From positions 1-64,000 of the forward strand of contig SUZL01000001.1 in NCBI GenBank assembly GCA_015059925.1: a stretch of 64,000 nucleotides of DNA. The letters run 5' to 3'. Origin of the DNA: Rikenellaceae bacterium (lineage in GTDB: Bacteria > Bacteroidota > Bacteroidia > Bacteroidales > Rikenellaceae). The notes under the pieces are model-generated. The model saw only the letters and a list, made by a program, of their open reading frames with translations. It was not told the origin of the DNA and made no database searches. Both the position numbers and the translations under genes were made by a program. Each line of letters begins with the position of its first letter. Positions within the stretch are counted from its first letter, which is position 1. Shown one piece after another: positions 53,268-62,728 of this stretch.

Positions 53268-54005
53268 TTACACAAACTCAACAATCACTTTACCCACGTC
53301 GGGGCTCACCCCGAAGCTCAACTCACGCTCCACGCCGATCCTGACCTCGCCCGGCACTCCATTCACTCGTGCGGCATAAGATCCCGCCGGCGGCAACAGT
53401 TTATCCCTATCGATCACAACCTTCCCTGTCGAAAGAAGCTCGCACGCAACAACGTAATGATGGCCCAGCAATCGCGCCGCCTTATCGAGCATTCCGCGCG
53501 AAAGTGCCTGACGAATTATCGTCGAGCTGACCTTGCTGCTCGCCACCTGATGTTGCTCTACCTTGAAGACCTCAAATCCGCACTCGCGCGACTCCAGATA
53601 GTCGTAATCACCCTCCTTCTTATATCCGAAACGATGGTTATACCCCACCACCATTCCGCGCAGGCCAAGTCGTGCAATACGCTGCTCGATAAACTCCTGC
53701 GGCGAGAGGTGGCTCAGCTCCTCGGTAAAGGTTATCACAATCACATTGTCGATGCCCACCCGCTCCAGCAGCCACAACTTCTCTTCGAGCGTGGTAAGCA
53801 ACTGCATCCTCTCGCCCGTTCCCAACACATAACGCGGATGGGGATCAAACGTCAGGACAATGCTCTCGCCTCCGAACTCGCGGCTCAGCTCCATCACACG
53901 ACGCAGCAACTCGCGGTGTCCCTCGTGCACTCCGTCAAACGAGCCCATCGTAGCCACTCCGTTTCGGAATTTGGGCAGATTATCTAAATCTCTGTATACA
54001 TTCAT
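53268..54005 (-). CDS. ribF: RibF-type FAD synthetase with a shortened riboflavin kinase region
   Basis: A 245-residue protein. The N-terminal FAD synthetase domain (about 1-180) is intact: ATMGSFDGVHEGHREL, LTFDPHPRYVLG, VVGYNHRFGYKKEG and VSSTIIRQALSRG. Normal RibF is about 310 residues because of a C-terminal riboflavin kinase domain with a GR-x-LGFPTAN motif. Here only about 65 residues follow the first domain, and that motif is missing, though PPAGSYAARVNG resembles part of the kinase fold. The adenylyltransferase activity is well supported; kinase activity is doubtful. Confidence 0.87.
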   Translation of the reverse strand: MNVYRDLDNLPKFRNGVATMGSFDGVHEGHRELLRRVMELSREFGGESIVLTFDPHPRYVLGTGERMQLLTTLEEKLWLLERVGIDNVIVITFTEELSHLSPQEFIEQRIARLGLRGMVVGYNHRFGYKKEGDYDYLESRECGFEVFKVEQHQVASSKVSSTIIRQALSRGMLDKAARLLGHHYVVACELLSTGKVVIDRDKLLPPAGSYAARVNGVPGEVRIGVERELSFGVSPDVGKVIVEFV

Positions 54006-54038
54006 CTTAAGCTAACTCTTGCTGTCGCTTCGCCTCGA

Positions 54039-54695
54039 CTAATTCTTCTCCCCCACTTCATCGCGCTCTTTGACGAAGTAAGCGACCTTCTCCAATATTG
54101 TCGTCATATCGTAGTTCTCCGCAACGATTCCCTGCGGAAAGTTGAGCGGAGCCGACGTGAAGTTCAACACACCCTTGATACCCGCATTGATGATGGGCAC
54201 CACCAGCGACGGTGCCACGCGCGTCGGCGAGGAGATGATGGCAATACTCACATCCATCTGCTCCACCACGCTCTCGAACTCATCCATATGGTAGCACGGA
54301 ATCCCGTCAATCTCGCGTCCCGTCTTGGCAGGATCGACATCGAATGCCGTCACGATACGCAGTTTACGACGCTTGCCGTTGAAGTAGTTTGTGATCGCCT
54401 GACCGAGGTGGCCCATACCGATGATTGCCACATTCATCACATTCTCGCTATCGAGTATGTTATTTATAAAATCGATCAGCACCTTCACATCATACCCCTT
54501 CTTCGTATCGCTCGAGAAACCAATGAGCATCAAATCGCGTCGCACCTGCACCGCCGTAATGCCGTGCATACCGGCCAGAACGTGCGAAAAGATATGGGTG
54601 ATACCCTGCTTATGACACGAGAGCAACGAGCGACGGTATTCACTCAGTCGCTCGATGGTCTTCTCGGGTATGTTATGGTTTGTTACGCTCGACAT
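54039..54695 (-). CDS. rex: Redox-sensing transcriptional repressor Rex
   Basis: A 218-residue repressor that senses the NADH/NAD ratio. The N-terminal winged helix (about 5-80) binds DNA; the Rossmann domain has VAIIGMGHLGQAI, VTAFDVDPAKTGREIDGI and FTSAPLNFPQG. In anaerobes Rex controls fermentation genes. It lies 33 bases before ribF and directly after the LysM/PBP gene. Confidence 0.92.
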   Translation of the reverse strand: MSSVTNHNIPEKTIERLSEYRRSLLSCHKQGITHIFSHVLAGMHGITAVQVRRDLMLIGFSSDTKKGYDVKVLIDFINNILDSENVMNVAIIGMGHLGQAITNYFNGKRRKLRIVTAFDVDPAKTGREIDGIPCYHMDEFESVVEQMDVSIAIISSPTRVAPSLVVPIINAGIKGVLNFTSAPLNFPQGIVAENYDMTTILEKVAYFVKERDEVGEKN

Positions 54696-54697
54696 AC

Positions 54698-56533
54698 TTA
54701 CTCGATCGTTATGGTGTAGTTGTTGTTATAATTAACCCTCACCCACTCCTGATTGAGGTATCGGCCCGTCTCGCCGTCGCGTTCGAACTTGTATGTTGTC
54801 TGCAATGGCGCATAGCGTTTGTCCAGCATCTTGTAGTCTATGTCGGATCGCATTCCCCCGACAAACATCATCGCCGTATCGTACCCTCGATAGGCATACA
54901 GCGACGGCAACGTGCCGTACGATTCGATGTAGCGGCTGTCGAACTCGCGCACAGGCTCTACGTCGCGCTTTGCGTGATAGGTCGAGATCATCACCACGTT
55001 GTTGTTGAAATACGACGTATGGTCTATATTATTAAATCGTCCCCAGCGCGATGTACCCAGCACAACATAGGGCGCGCTCTTCTCGCTTCTTTCCGTCAGT
55101 GCCACGTTTGCCGACGAGAGCGTTCCGAGGATGCGATCCACATCCGTTTCGCCATTGGCCAGCACCACAAACAGACACGGACGCTCGGCCTTCATCACCG
55201 TATCGATGGTCTCGATTACGGGCGTTGCCGCATCGCGCGGCGTAAACACCGACTTCTGATCGTCGAACGAGTAGGTGTACGAAGCATACGGACGACCGTG
55301 CAGAAGCTCCTTTGCCTCCTGCTCGAACTCCTTGTCGTACTGCTCGGCATAGATCATATAGATATCGCGGCTGCCATCCACCAGATCGGCCACCTTATCA
55401 TATTTCTTCTTGGGATTGGGCGAGAGCTGATATATCGCGGGGCTCTGCACCGCCTCAAGCGTTGCCAAGGGCGAGACTACGGGCACCGAATTCTGCTCCG
55501 CATAGCGCACAACGGGCGCCAGCTCATCTTCATACACGGGACCCACGATAAGGTCCGTTCCCTCGAAGAGCGTACTGCTGACAATCTCACCCACCTTCAG
55601 CTGGTCGTGGCCCGTATTGTAAACCGTCAGTTTGGCCTCTCCACCGCCCTGCTCCTTCAGCCTCTCCATTCCGAGCAGAAATCCCTGATAGAACTCCACA
55701 TAGCTGGCATTGGGGCGCTCGCCGATGCTCATCGGCAACATCAGCGCCACATCCAGACGCTCCGCCTTCGGCAAAGAGTGGAACGCAACATCCGCAACAG
55801 GCGTGTGCGCAATCTCTTCCGCCACCGCCTCCTGCGTCTGCTCCTCCTCGGCCTTTGCTCTGGGCACGCGCACTATGGCACCCGCCTTGAGTCCATCCTT
55901 CAGGTCGTTGAGCTGCGTAAACTCCTCCTCGCTAAGTCCAAATCGGCGCGAGAGCGAGTACACAGTCTCACCCGCCTGCACGACGTGGTGATCATATCCG
56001 TCATCGCCTGTCACTCGGTTCAGGTTGTCGGCATACTCCATCATCTCGGCCTGCGCCTCCGCTTCGGTCGAAGTTCCCATCATCGCGCGGCGCACCCACA
56101 ACGTCTCGCCCACCTTAAGCGACTGCGGATTCACCGAGGGGTTATCCTCGCGCAAGGTCGCCACCGAGATACCATAATCTCGCGCGATGGCATAGAGCGT
56201 CTGCCCCGCCTTCACCTTGTGTGTCAGAAAATCTTTCTTACGCCGCTTCTCGGCGCGAGCCTGCTTTTCGGGCACGGGAATCTTCAGCGTCTGGTCGATC
56301 TTCAATCCATCCGCCGACGCAGGATTATGCTCCTTGATCAACGCCTCGCCCACCTCGTAAGCCTTGGCTATCGAGTAGAGCGTATCGCCCTGTTTGACGG
56401 TATGAACGTAGAACTTCTGTCCATTGATAAAGACGATGACGGGAGACTTCTCCACCGGATGCAGCTCCAACGCCACACCTGCCGCAATCGAGAATGCCAT
56501 CCCCACCGCCAAAATTATTCTCAGTAATCTCAT
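54698..56533 (-). CDS. LysM-repeat protein with a periplasmic-binding-protein-like domain
   Basis: A 611-residue envelope protein. An N-terminal signal/anchor (about 1-22) is followed by three LysM repeats (about 41-88, 104-148 and 185-230; GDTLYSIAKAYEVG, GQTLYAIARDYGIS, GETVYSLSRRFGLS), which bind peptidoglycan. From about 265 to the end it has a type 1 periplasmic-binding fold (VALMLPMSIG, LIVGPVYEDELAPVV), like the LppC/ABC substrate-binding type. It may link the cell wall to sensing or synthesis. Two bases from rex. Confidence 0.85.
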   Translation of the reverse strand: MRLLRIILAVGMAFSIAAGVALELHPVEKSPVIVFINGQKFYVHTVKQGDTLYSIAKAYEVGEALIKEHNPASADGLKIDQTLKIPVPEKQARAEKRRKKDFLTHKVKAGQTLYAIARDYGISVATLREDNPSVNPQSLKVGETLWVRRAMMGTSTEAEAQAEMMEYADNLNRVTGDDGYDHHVVQAGETVYSLSRRFGLSEEEFTQLNDLKDGLKAGAIVRVPRAKAEEEQTQEAVAEEIAHTPVADVAFHSLPKAERLDVALMLPMSIGERPNASYVEFYQGFLLGMERLKEQGGGEAKLTVYNTGHDQLKVGEIVSSTLFEGTDLIVGPVYEDELAPVVRYAEQNSVPVVSPLATLEAVQSPAIYQLSPNPKKKYDKVADLVDGSRDIYMIYAEQYDKEFEQEAKELLHGRPYASYTYSFDDQKSVFTPRDAATPVIETIDTVMKAERPCLFVVLANGETDVDRILGTLSSANVALTERSEKSAPYVVLGTSRWGRFNNIDHTSYFNNNVVMISTYHAKRDVEPVREFDSRYIESYGTLPSLYAYRGYDTAMMFVGGMRSDIDYKMLDKRYAPLQTTYKFERDGETGRYLNQEWVRVNYNNNYTITIE

Positions 56534-56611
56534 ATTTTTCCATTAACGTTCTTGGGCGTACGCGGGCTCTCTTTCTGCCCTGCCTTTCTGCCCCGCCCCT
56601 CGAACGATAGT

Positions 56612-57379
56612 TTAACAATTCTTGGCACGAAAACGAATCTCCGTAATCACCTTCTTGGTGTAGAGCGGGAAGTCGCCATTCATCATCCACGAGTAGTAGC
56701 TCGGCTCCTGCTCAAACACATCGCTCACACGACGGCCCTTATGCTTACCAAAAGCGAAGACCTCCTCACCCTTATCGTTATACACGATCCTGCCGGCATA
56801 ATCCACCGTCTCGCCTCGAGCCGAGAAATCGGCCAGCGAAGCCACATCGTTCTGCAGGTCGGGATAGCGATCCAACTGCGCCTTCAGCACCTCGTACGTC
56901 GCGCGCGTATCGGCCTCGGCCGAGTGCGCATCTTGCAGATCCTTATCGCAATAGAACTTATACGCCGCCACCAGCGTGCGCTGCTCCATCTTGTGGAAGA
57001 TGTTCTGCACGTCGATAAACTTGCATCGCTTGAAATCCACATCCACGCCCGCACGCAAAAACTCCTCCACGAGCATCGGCAGATCGAAACGGTTGGAGTT
57101 GAAACCTCCAAAGTCGCACCCCTCGATGAACTGTGCCATCGACTTTGCAATCTGCGCAAACGTAGGCTCATCCTTCACCATCTCGTCCGTAATGCCGTGA
57201 ATGGCCGTCGCCTGCTCGGGGATGTGCATCTGCGGATTGATGCGTCGCGTGCGCACCACCTCCTCACCCGAGGGCATAATCTTGATCATCGAGACCTCGA
57301 CGATGCGGTCGTTTACCGTATCAACGCCCGTAGTCTCCAGATCAAAGAAAACCAACGGGCGTTTAAGATTCAATTCCAT
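56612..57379 (-). CDS. DEDDh 3'-5' exonuclease (DnaQ-like)
   Basis: A 255-residue exonuclease of the DnaQ superfamily. The DEDD residues are visible: FFDLETTGVDTV (Asp/Glu), FGGFNSNRFDLPML (Asp) and AHSAEADTRAT (His/Asp). The C-terminal part (about 200-255) has a FGKHKGRRVSDV motif, as in relatives with an added small domain. It may proofread for the alpha subunit or act in repair. It starts 10 bases after the dnaN stop. The 78-base gap 56534-56611 holds nothing recognisable. Confidence 0.88.
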   Translation of the reverse strand: MELNLKRPLVFFDLETTGVDTVNDRIVEVSMIKIMPSGEEVVRTRRINPQMHIPEQATAIHGITDEMVKDEPTFAQIAKSMAQFIEGCDFGGFNSNRFDLPMLVEEFLRAGVDVDFKRCKFIDVQNIFHKMEQRTLVAAYKFYCDKDLQDAHSAEADTRATYEVLKAQLDRYPDLQNDVASLADFSARGETVDYAGRIVYNDKGEEVFAFGKHKGRRVSDVFEQEPSYYSWMMNGDFPLYTKKVITEIRFRAKNC

Positions 57380-57389
57380 ACGCTTCTTT

Positions 57390-58514
57390 TTATGCGTTAA
57401 TCATCATCGGCATCAGCAGCATCAACGTCTCAGCCGAGGGCTGATCGTCGCTCACCGGCTTGAACACACCTGCGCGAGTCGAGTCGGCCAGCTCCACCAC
57501 AACGGTCGGAGTGTCGATATTCGATAGAATCTCAACGAGGAACGTCGATTTGAAACCGATCGTCACGGGCTGACCGTCATAGCTGCACGAGATAGTCTCG
57601 TTAGCCGAAACAGAAAAATCAATATCCTGCGCCGTCAGGTTCACCTTATTGTCAGCAATATCCATACGAATCAGGTTTGTCGAGGGATTCGAGCATACAG
57701 CCACACGCTTGATACCGTTCACAAACTCCACTCTGTCGATCAACACCTTATTGGGATTCGACGCGGGAATCACCGCATTGTAGTTGGGGTAGTTACCCTC
57801 AATCAGACGGCATACGAGCTTGAAGTTCTGCAGCTGGAACGTCACGTTCTTCGCATCAAAAGTAACCTCCACGGGCTCCTCCTCCTTCGCAAGCAGTGCC
57901 TTCAGCAGGTTAGCGGGTTTCTTGGGCAGGATGAACGACGACGAGAAGTCGCTCGCGTGCTCGGCATTGAACTTAACGAGCTTGTGCGCATCGGTCGCAA
58001 CGAACGTAAGGGCCTCGGGCGAGAAATCAAAATATACGCCATTCATCACAGGGCGCAACTCATCGTCAGCCGTAGCGAAGATCGTCTTATTGATACCGCT
58101 CACGAGCAGATCCACGTCGAGCTTGAGGTTCTTGCTCTCTACTCCCATCGACTGCACGGCGGGATAGCTCACAGCGCTTGCGCCGGGGATCGAGAGGTGT
58201 CCGCTCGCCCAAGTGATCTTAATCTCCCAAGTGGTGTCGTTCACGTCGATCGAGAGCGGCATCTCGGGGAACTCCTTCAACGAGTCGAGCATCAGCTTCG
58301 CGGGGGCGGCAATCACACCCTCCTGCTCGATGTTATCCACCGCAATCGAGCCGATCAGCGTAGTCTCCAGATCCGACGTTGTAACCGTAAGCTGACCATC
58401 CTTAAGCTCCATTAGAAAATACTCCAGAATGGGGAGCGAACTCTTATTGCTGATAACCTTACCCGTTGTCGCCAACAGCGACAGAAGTGCTGAACTTGAT
58501 ACTGTAAATTTCAT
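57390..58514 (-). CDS. dnaN: DNA polymerase III beta subunit (sliding clamp)
   Basis: A 374-residue ring clamp protein. Typical segments: MKFTVSSSALLSLLATTGKVI, LPILEYFLMELKDGQLTVTTSDLE, ATDAHKLV and VCRLIEGNYPNYNAVIP. Three repeated clamp domains of about 120 residues fit the length. It is followed by the exonuclease gene. No dnaA or recF is next to it, as usual in Bacteroidota. Confidence 0.96.
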   Translation of the reverse strand: MKFTVSSSALLSLLATTGKVISNKSSLPILEYFLMELKDGQLTVTTSDLETTLIGSIAVDNIEQEGVIAAPAKLMLDSLKEFPEMPLSIDVNDTTWEIKITWASGHLSIPGASAVSYPAVQSMGVESKNLKLDVDLLVSGINKTIFATADDELRPVMNGVYFDFSPEALTFVATDAHKLVKFNAEHASDFSSSFILPKKPANLLKALLAKEEEPVEVTFDAKNVTFQLQNFKLVCRLIEGNYPNYNAVIPASNPNKVLIDRVEFVNGIKRVAVCSNPSTNLIRMDIADNKVNLTAQDIDFSVSANETISCSYDGQPVTIGFKSTFLVEILSNIDTPTVVVELADSTRAGVFKPVSDDQPSAETLMLLMPMMINA

Positions 58515-58589
58515 CTTGTTTATGTTTTTCGTTTATATTTTTTCGAGTATATCTTTCTCGTTTATTTTTCTGTTTCAATGTCGCCAAGT

Positions 58590-59474
58590 CTATTTCAACG
58601 TCGCCAAGCCGTCGAGCGCCATCGTAATCATCCGCTCCACATATGGGCGATAATCCGTCTGCGCCTTCTTAGCGATTCGCTGTGCAATGATCGTACACAT
58701 CGTAGCCGCCCGATGCCCCATCAGAGCCGCCAAACCGGCCAGCGCCGAACCCTCCATCTCGAAGTTTGTTATGCGTCGCTCGCCATATCGCCACGCCTCG
58801 ATCTTTGCGTTAAGATCTTGATCGGCAGGCTGCAGTCGCACATAACGACCTTGCGGCGCGTAGAATCCCGGTGCCGCGATGGTTATTCCCTCCGTTACAG
58901 AATCCTTGAACAGCTCCCACAACTCCTTGTCGGCATCCACAAAGTAGGGCGTCGGCAACTTCTTCTGCCACCCCACCGACTCCGTAAAGTGCTGCTCCAT
59001 CTCCACATTACAAACGCTGTCGCGTCCTGCGTAGTATCCCAGCAGCGAGTCAAATCCCACCGACGTGCGGGCGAAGACCACTTCACCCACCTCAATATCG
59101 GCCTGCAACGCCCCCGACGTACCCAGACGCACGAGCGTCAGCTGACGAAACTCCTCCTTGACCGTTCGCGTGGCAAAATCCACATTCGCCAGCGCGTCGA
59201 GTTCCGTCACGCAGATGTCGATATTTCCAATTCCGATACCCGTCGAGAGCACCGTCATTCTACGTCCCTTGTAATGTCCCGTCACGGTACGAAACTCACG
59301 GTTTGCCACACGACACTCCACATCGTCAAAACGCTCGGCAATCAGATCGACACGCGCCGGATCTCCAACCAAAATAACGATATCCGCCAACTGCTCGGGC
59401 AGCAGATGGAGGTGAAAAACAGTACCGTCATCGTTGATAATCAATTCCGAAGAGGGTATTACTCTATGTTGCAT
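58590..59474 (-). CDS. Nucleoside phosphorylase (uridine phosphorylase-like)
   Basis: A 294-residue enzyme of the PNP/UDP family that splits a nucleoside with phosphate. Seen: VILVGDPARVDLIAE, TVTGHYKGRRMTVLSTGIG, RLGTSGALQADIEVGEVV and NFEMEGSALAGLAALMGH with the ribose-binding Glu. The best match is uridine phosphorylase. The gap 59475-59591 to the divergent gene is AT-rich and carries no clear consensus promoter. Confidence 0.87.
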   Translation of the reverse strand: MQHRVIPSSELIINDDGTVFHLHLLPEQLADIVILVGDPARVDLIAERFDDVECRVANREFRTVTGHYKGRRMTVLSTGIGIGNIDICVTELDALANVDFATRTVKEEFRQLTLVRLGTSGALQADIEVGEVVFARTSVGFDSLLGYYAGRDSVCNVEMEQHFTESVGWQKKLPTPYFVDADKELWELFKDSVTEGITIAAPGFYAPQGRYVRLQPADQDLNAKIEAWRYGERRITNFEMEGSALAGLAALMGHRAATMCTIIAQRIAKKAQTDYRPYVERMITMALDGLATLK

Positions 59475-59591
59475 ACGACTTTTTTCGTTGTTTGACTTTT
59501 TTATGTGGCATAAAAGTAATATATTTACATCGAATTACAAAATAAAACCTGCTTTTTTTAATAAGAAGTATATCGACAAAATTATAAGAAA

Positions 59592-60980
59592 ATGACACTA
59601 ATCAAATCCATTTCCGGCATTCGCGGAACAATTGGCGGAGCGCAGGGCGACAACCTCACTCCCATCGACATCGTTAAATTCACCACCGCCTACGTTCGCT
59701 TCATAGGCGAGAAGGCCGCAGGCAAACGACTCACCATCGTCGTAGGCCGCGACGCCCGTCTCTCGGGCCAGATGGTCAATAATATCATCGAAGGCACGCT
59801 GCTCGGTTGCGGTGTCGATGTTATCAACGTCGGTATGTGCACCACTCCGGGCACCGAGATGGCCGTCATCACCCACAAGGCCGACGGCGGCATCATCATC
59901 ACCGCGTCGCACAACCCCAAGCAGTGGAACGCGCTGAAACTCCTTAACGAGAAGGGCGAGTTCCTGAGTGATGCCGAGGGCAAGCGCGTGCTGGCTTTGG
60001 CCGAGGACGAGAGCTACCTCTTCCCCACCATCGACCACATCGGCAAAGTCATTCTTCGCGAGGACTTTAACCCCACTCACATAAAGCAAGTCTTGAGCCT
60101 TCCCGCGGTTGATGTTGAGGCCGTTCGCGCACGCCGTTTCAAGGTCGTTGTCGATGCCGTAAACTCTATCGGTGGCGTAGTCATTCCCGAACTTCTGCGC
60201 CAGATGGGATGCGAGGTCATTGAACTCTTCTGCACCCCCGATGGCGAGTTTGCCCACAACCCCGAGCCACTTGCCGAGAACCTCACCGAGATCTCTCGCG
60301 TTGTGGTTGAGCAGGGAGCCGACTTGGGCGTCGTTGTCGATCCCGATGTGGATCGTCTGGCACTCGTGAATGAGGACGGCACAATGTTTGGCGAGGAGTA
60401 CACGCTCGTTGCCGTTGCCGATTATATTCTCTCTCAAACGAAGGGCAATACGGTCTCTAACCTCAGCTCTTCACGCGCGTTGAGCGACGTTACCGTATCT
60501 CACGGAGGCGAGTACACCGCCGCAGCCGTTGGCGAGGTGAACGTTACCACTATGATGAAGCAGGTCGGTGCCGTTATCGGTGGCGAGGGCAACGGCGGAG
60601 TCATCTACCCCGAGTTGCACTACGGCCGCGACGCATTGGTTGGCGTGGCGTTGTTCCTCACCCACTTGGTTAAGAAGGGTTGCACGATGACCGAGCTGCG
60701 TGCGCAGTACCCCGCCTACTTCGCTTCGAAGAACAAAATCCAGCTCACGCCCGAGATCGACGTTGATAAAGTATTGCGTGAGATGAAGGAGCGTTATGCC
60801 GCTGAGCGCGTGAACGATATCGACGGCGTTAAGATCGACTTCCCCGACAATTGGGTACATCTGCGCAAGTCCAACACCGAGCCCATCGTGCGCGTCTATA
60901 CCGAGGCCCGCTCGCAGGCCGAGGCCGACTCGTTGGCCGAGCGATTTATGGCCGAGATTGCCGAGATTTGCGGTCTTTAA
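59592..60980 (+). CDS. Phosphoglucosamine mutase-like alpha-D-phosphohexomutase
   Basis: A 462-residue phosphohexomutase. The phosphoserine loop ITASHNPKQWNALKLL has Ser106; the metal loop VVDPDVDRLALVNEDG and the sugar loop GGEGNGGVIYPELHYGRDAL are complete, and the C-terminal phosphate site RKSNTEPIVRVYTEA is present. The sequence suits GlmM-type enzymes (GlcN-6-P to GlcN-1-P), feeding UDP-GlcNAc for the wall and for the FucNAc-type pathway; phosphomannomutase activity is not excluded. Confidence 0.9.
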   Translation: MTLIKSISGIRGTIGGAQGDNLTPIDIVKFTTAYVRFIGEKAAGKRLTIVVGRDARLSGQMVNNIIEGTLLGCGVDVINVGMCTTPGTEMAVITHKADGGIIITASHNPKQWNALKLLNEKGEFLSDAEGKRVLALAEDESYLFPTIDHIGKVILREDFNPTHIKQVLSLPAVDVEAVRARRFKVVVDAVNSIGGVVIPELLRQMGCEVIELFCTPDGEFAHNPEPLAENLTEISRVVVEQGADLGVVVDPDVDRLALVNEDGTMFGEEYTLVAVADYILSQTKGNTVSNLSSSRALSDVTVSHGGEYTAAAVGEVNVTTMMKQVGAVIGGEGNGGVIYPELHYGRDALVGVALFLTHLVKKGCTMTELRAQYPAYFASKNKIQLTPEIDVDKVLREMKERYAAERVNDIDGVKIDFPDNWVHLRKSNTEPIVRVYTEARSQAEADSLAERFMAEIAEICGL

Positions 60981-61013
60981 TCCCTACCGAAAACCTTAAA
61001 ACAAAACCACAAT

Positions 61014-62381
61014 ATGGAAAAAGTACAAAGTTATATCGACGCCAACAAAGAGCGTTTTTTAGAGGAGTTGTTCGACCTTCTGCGCATCCCCTCAATCAGC
61101 GCCCAGTCGGAGCATAAGCCCGATATGGTGCGTTGTGCCGAGTGGTTGGCCGCAGCGCTGGTCAAGGCTGGTGCCGACCGCGCCGAGGTTATGCCCACCG
61201 ACGGCAACCCCGTAGTCTATGCCGAGAAGATCATCGACCCCGCCGCCAAGACCGTTCTGGTCTATGGCCACTACGACGTTATGCCCGTCGATCCTCGCGA
61301 GGAGTGGCGCACCGAGCCCTTCGAGCCCGTCATCAAGGATGGCCGCATCTGGGGCCGTGGTGCCGACGACGACAAGGGCCAGCTCTTTATGCACGCCAAG
61401 GCTTTCGAGGCGATGTGCGAGACGGAGACTCTGCCCTGCAACGTAAAGTTTATGCTCGAGGGCGAGGAGGAGATCGGCTCACCCAGCCTTTACAAATTCT
61501 GCGAGGAGCAGAAGGAACTGCTCAAGGCCGACATCATCTTGGTTTCCGACACCTCGATGATCTCGATGCAAACTCCCTCAATCACTTGCGGTTTACGTGG
61601 CTTAACTTATATGGAGGTTGAGGTGGTTGGCCCAAATAAGGATCTCCACTCTGGGCTCTTCGGCGGTGCCGTTGCCAACCCCGCCAACGTGCTCACTCGT
61701 CTGGTAGCTTCGCTCGTTGACGAGAATGGCCGCGTTACGATCCCCGGCTTCTACGACGACGTTCGCGAGCTCACCCCCGCCGAGCGCGAGGCATTCAATC
61801 AAGCCCCCTTCAATATGGAGGATTACAAGCGCGCACTCGACATCGACGAGGTGGAGGGCGAGGCCGGCTACACCACTATCGAGCGCACGGGCGTGCGTCC
61901 TTCGCTCGATGTGAACGGCATTTGGGGCGGCTACATCGAGGAGGGCACGAAGACCGTCATCCCCTCTCGCGCGTCGGCCAAGATCTCTATGCGTCTTGTT
62001 CCCAATCAGGATTTCGAGAAGATTGGCGAGCTCTTCGAGAAGCACTTCCGCGCAATCGCTCCCAAGTCGGTTAAGGTGAATGTAAAGTATCTGCACGGCG
62101 GTGCGCCCTACGTTTCGCCCACCGATATGGCAGCGTATAAGGCAGCCGAGCAGGCCATCGTCGATACCTTCGGCAAGAAGCCTCTCCCCTTCTACTCTGG
62201 CGGATCGATTCCCATCATTAGCGGTTTCGAGCGCATCTTGGGCATCAAATCGTTGCTCATCGGCTTCGGTCTTGCCGAGGACGCCATCCACTCTCCCAAC
62301 GAGAGTTACGGTCTGGAGCAGTTCGACAAGGGCGTACGCACGATTCCTCTCTTCTATAAATATTTCGCCGAGTCGAAGTAA
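61014..62381 (+). CDS. M20-family dipeptidase
   Basis: A 455-residue zinc peptidase of the M20/carnosinase group. Metal ligands are seen in VLVYGHYDVMPVDP, WGRGADDDKGQL and MLEGEEEIGSPSL (catalytic Glu). The lid domain lies at about 205-360. Relatives split dipeptides in the cytoplasm. It starts 33 bases after the phosphohexomutase gene and ends in a terminator. Confidence 0.92.
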   Translation: MEKVQSYIDANKERFLEELFDLLRIPSISAQSEHKPDMVRCAEWLAAALVKAGADRAEVMPTDGNPVVYAEKIIDPAAKTVLVYGHYDVMPVDPREEWRTEPFEPVIKDGRIWGRGADDDKGQLFMHAKAFEAMCETETLPCNVKFMLEGEEEIGSPSLYKFCEEQKELLKADIILVSDTSMISMQTPSITCGLRGLTYMEVEVVGPNKDLHSGLFGGAVANPANVLTRLVASLVDENGRVTIPGFYDDVRELTPAEREAFNQAPFNMEDYKRALDIDEVEGEAGYTTIERTGVRPSLDVNGIWGGYIEEGTKTVIPSRASAKISMRLVPNQDFEKIGELFEKHFRAIAPKSVKVNVKYLHGGAPYVSPTDMAAYKAAEQAIVDTFGKKPLPFYSGGSIPIISGFERILGIKSLLIGFGLAEDAIHSPNESYGLEQFDKGVRTIPLFYKYFAESK

Positions 62382-62400
62382 TCTTATTAACAATAAAAGG

Positions 62401-62434
62401 GGCTGTCCAACCAACGGTTGCGACAGCCATTTTT
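62401..62434 (+). terminator. Intrinsic terminator of the M20 peptidase gene
   Basis: GGCTGTC (62401-62407) and GACAGCC (62422-62428), with extra AACC/GGTT pairing inside, are followed by a T-run. Confidence 0.87.
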
Positions 62435-62468
62435 TGCTTATTAGCCAACTCCTTTTTATACCGTTACG

Positions 62469-62666
62469 CTACCTCTCCCGCTCACGCCATTTTCTATATA
62501 GGTATTTAGCTGAGAATAGACATCCCACCGCATTGCCCAACAAAAATAGCGTAACGAGCAGATTCGAGTCGCGCGTAAAAAGCGACGGCACCAACAGCCA
62601 CACAAAGTAAGCCGTCACACCCAGCGCAATCGCCACAGCCGCTATTTTAACTCTTCGTCGTTTCAT
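62469..62666 (-). CDS. Small membrane protein, unknown
   Basis: A 65-residue protein with two hydrophobic segments (about 8-25 and 34-52) and basic ends (MKRRRVK at the N-terminus, RKWRERER at the C-terminus). I recognise no family. The ATG at 62666 is preferred; a longer frame runs back through the terminator of the alkaline phosphatase gene. It begins only a few bases past that terminator's T-run. Confidence 0.55.
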   Translation of the reverse strand: MKRRRVKIAAVAIALGVTAYFVWLLVPSLFTRDSNLLVTLFLLGNAVGCLFSAKYLYRKWRERER

Positions 62667-62671
62667 ATCAT

Positions 62672-62705
62672 AAAAAAACGAAGCCTCCCGAAATGGAAGG
62701 CCTCG
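62672..62705 (-). terminator. Intrinsic terminator of the alkaline phosphatase gene
   Basis: On the minus strand CGAGGCCTTCC (from 62705) pairs imperfectly with GGAGGCTTCG (to 62679) and a run of seven T follows (62678-62672). Confidence 0.8.
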
Positions 62706-62728
62706 CAAACTTTTTATTGCTCAAATTA

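Noticed and set aside
54680..56527. 615-codon plus-strand open frame opposite the LysM/PBP gene
   Set aside because: The minus-strand protein has three clear LysM repeats and a signal peptide; the plus-strand translation is rich in His, Arg and Leu with no family pattern, as expected for an antisense shadow.
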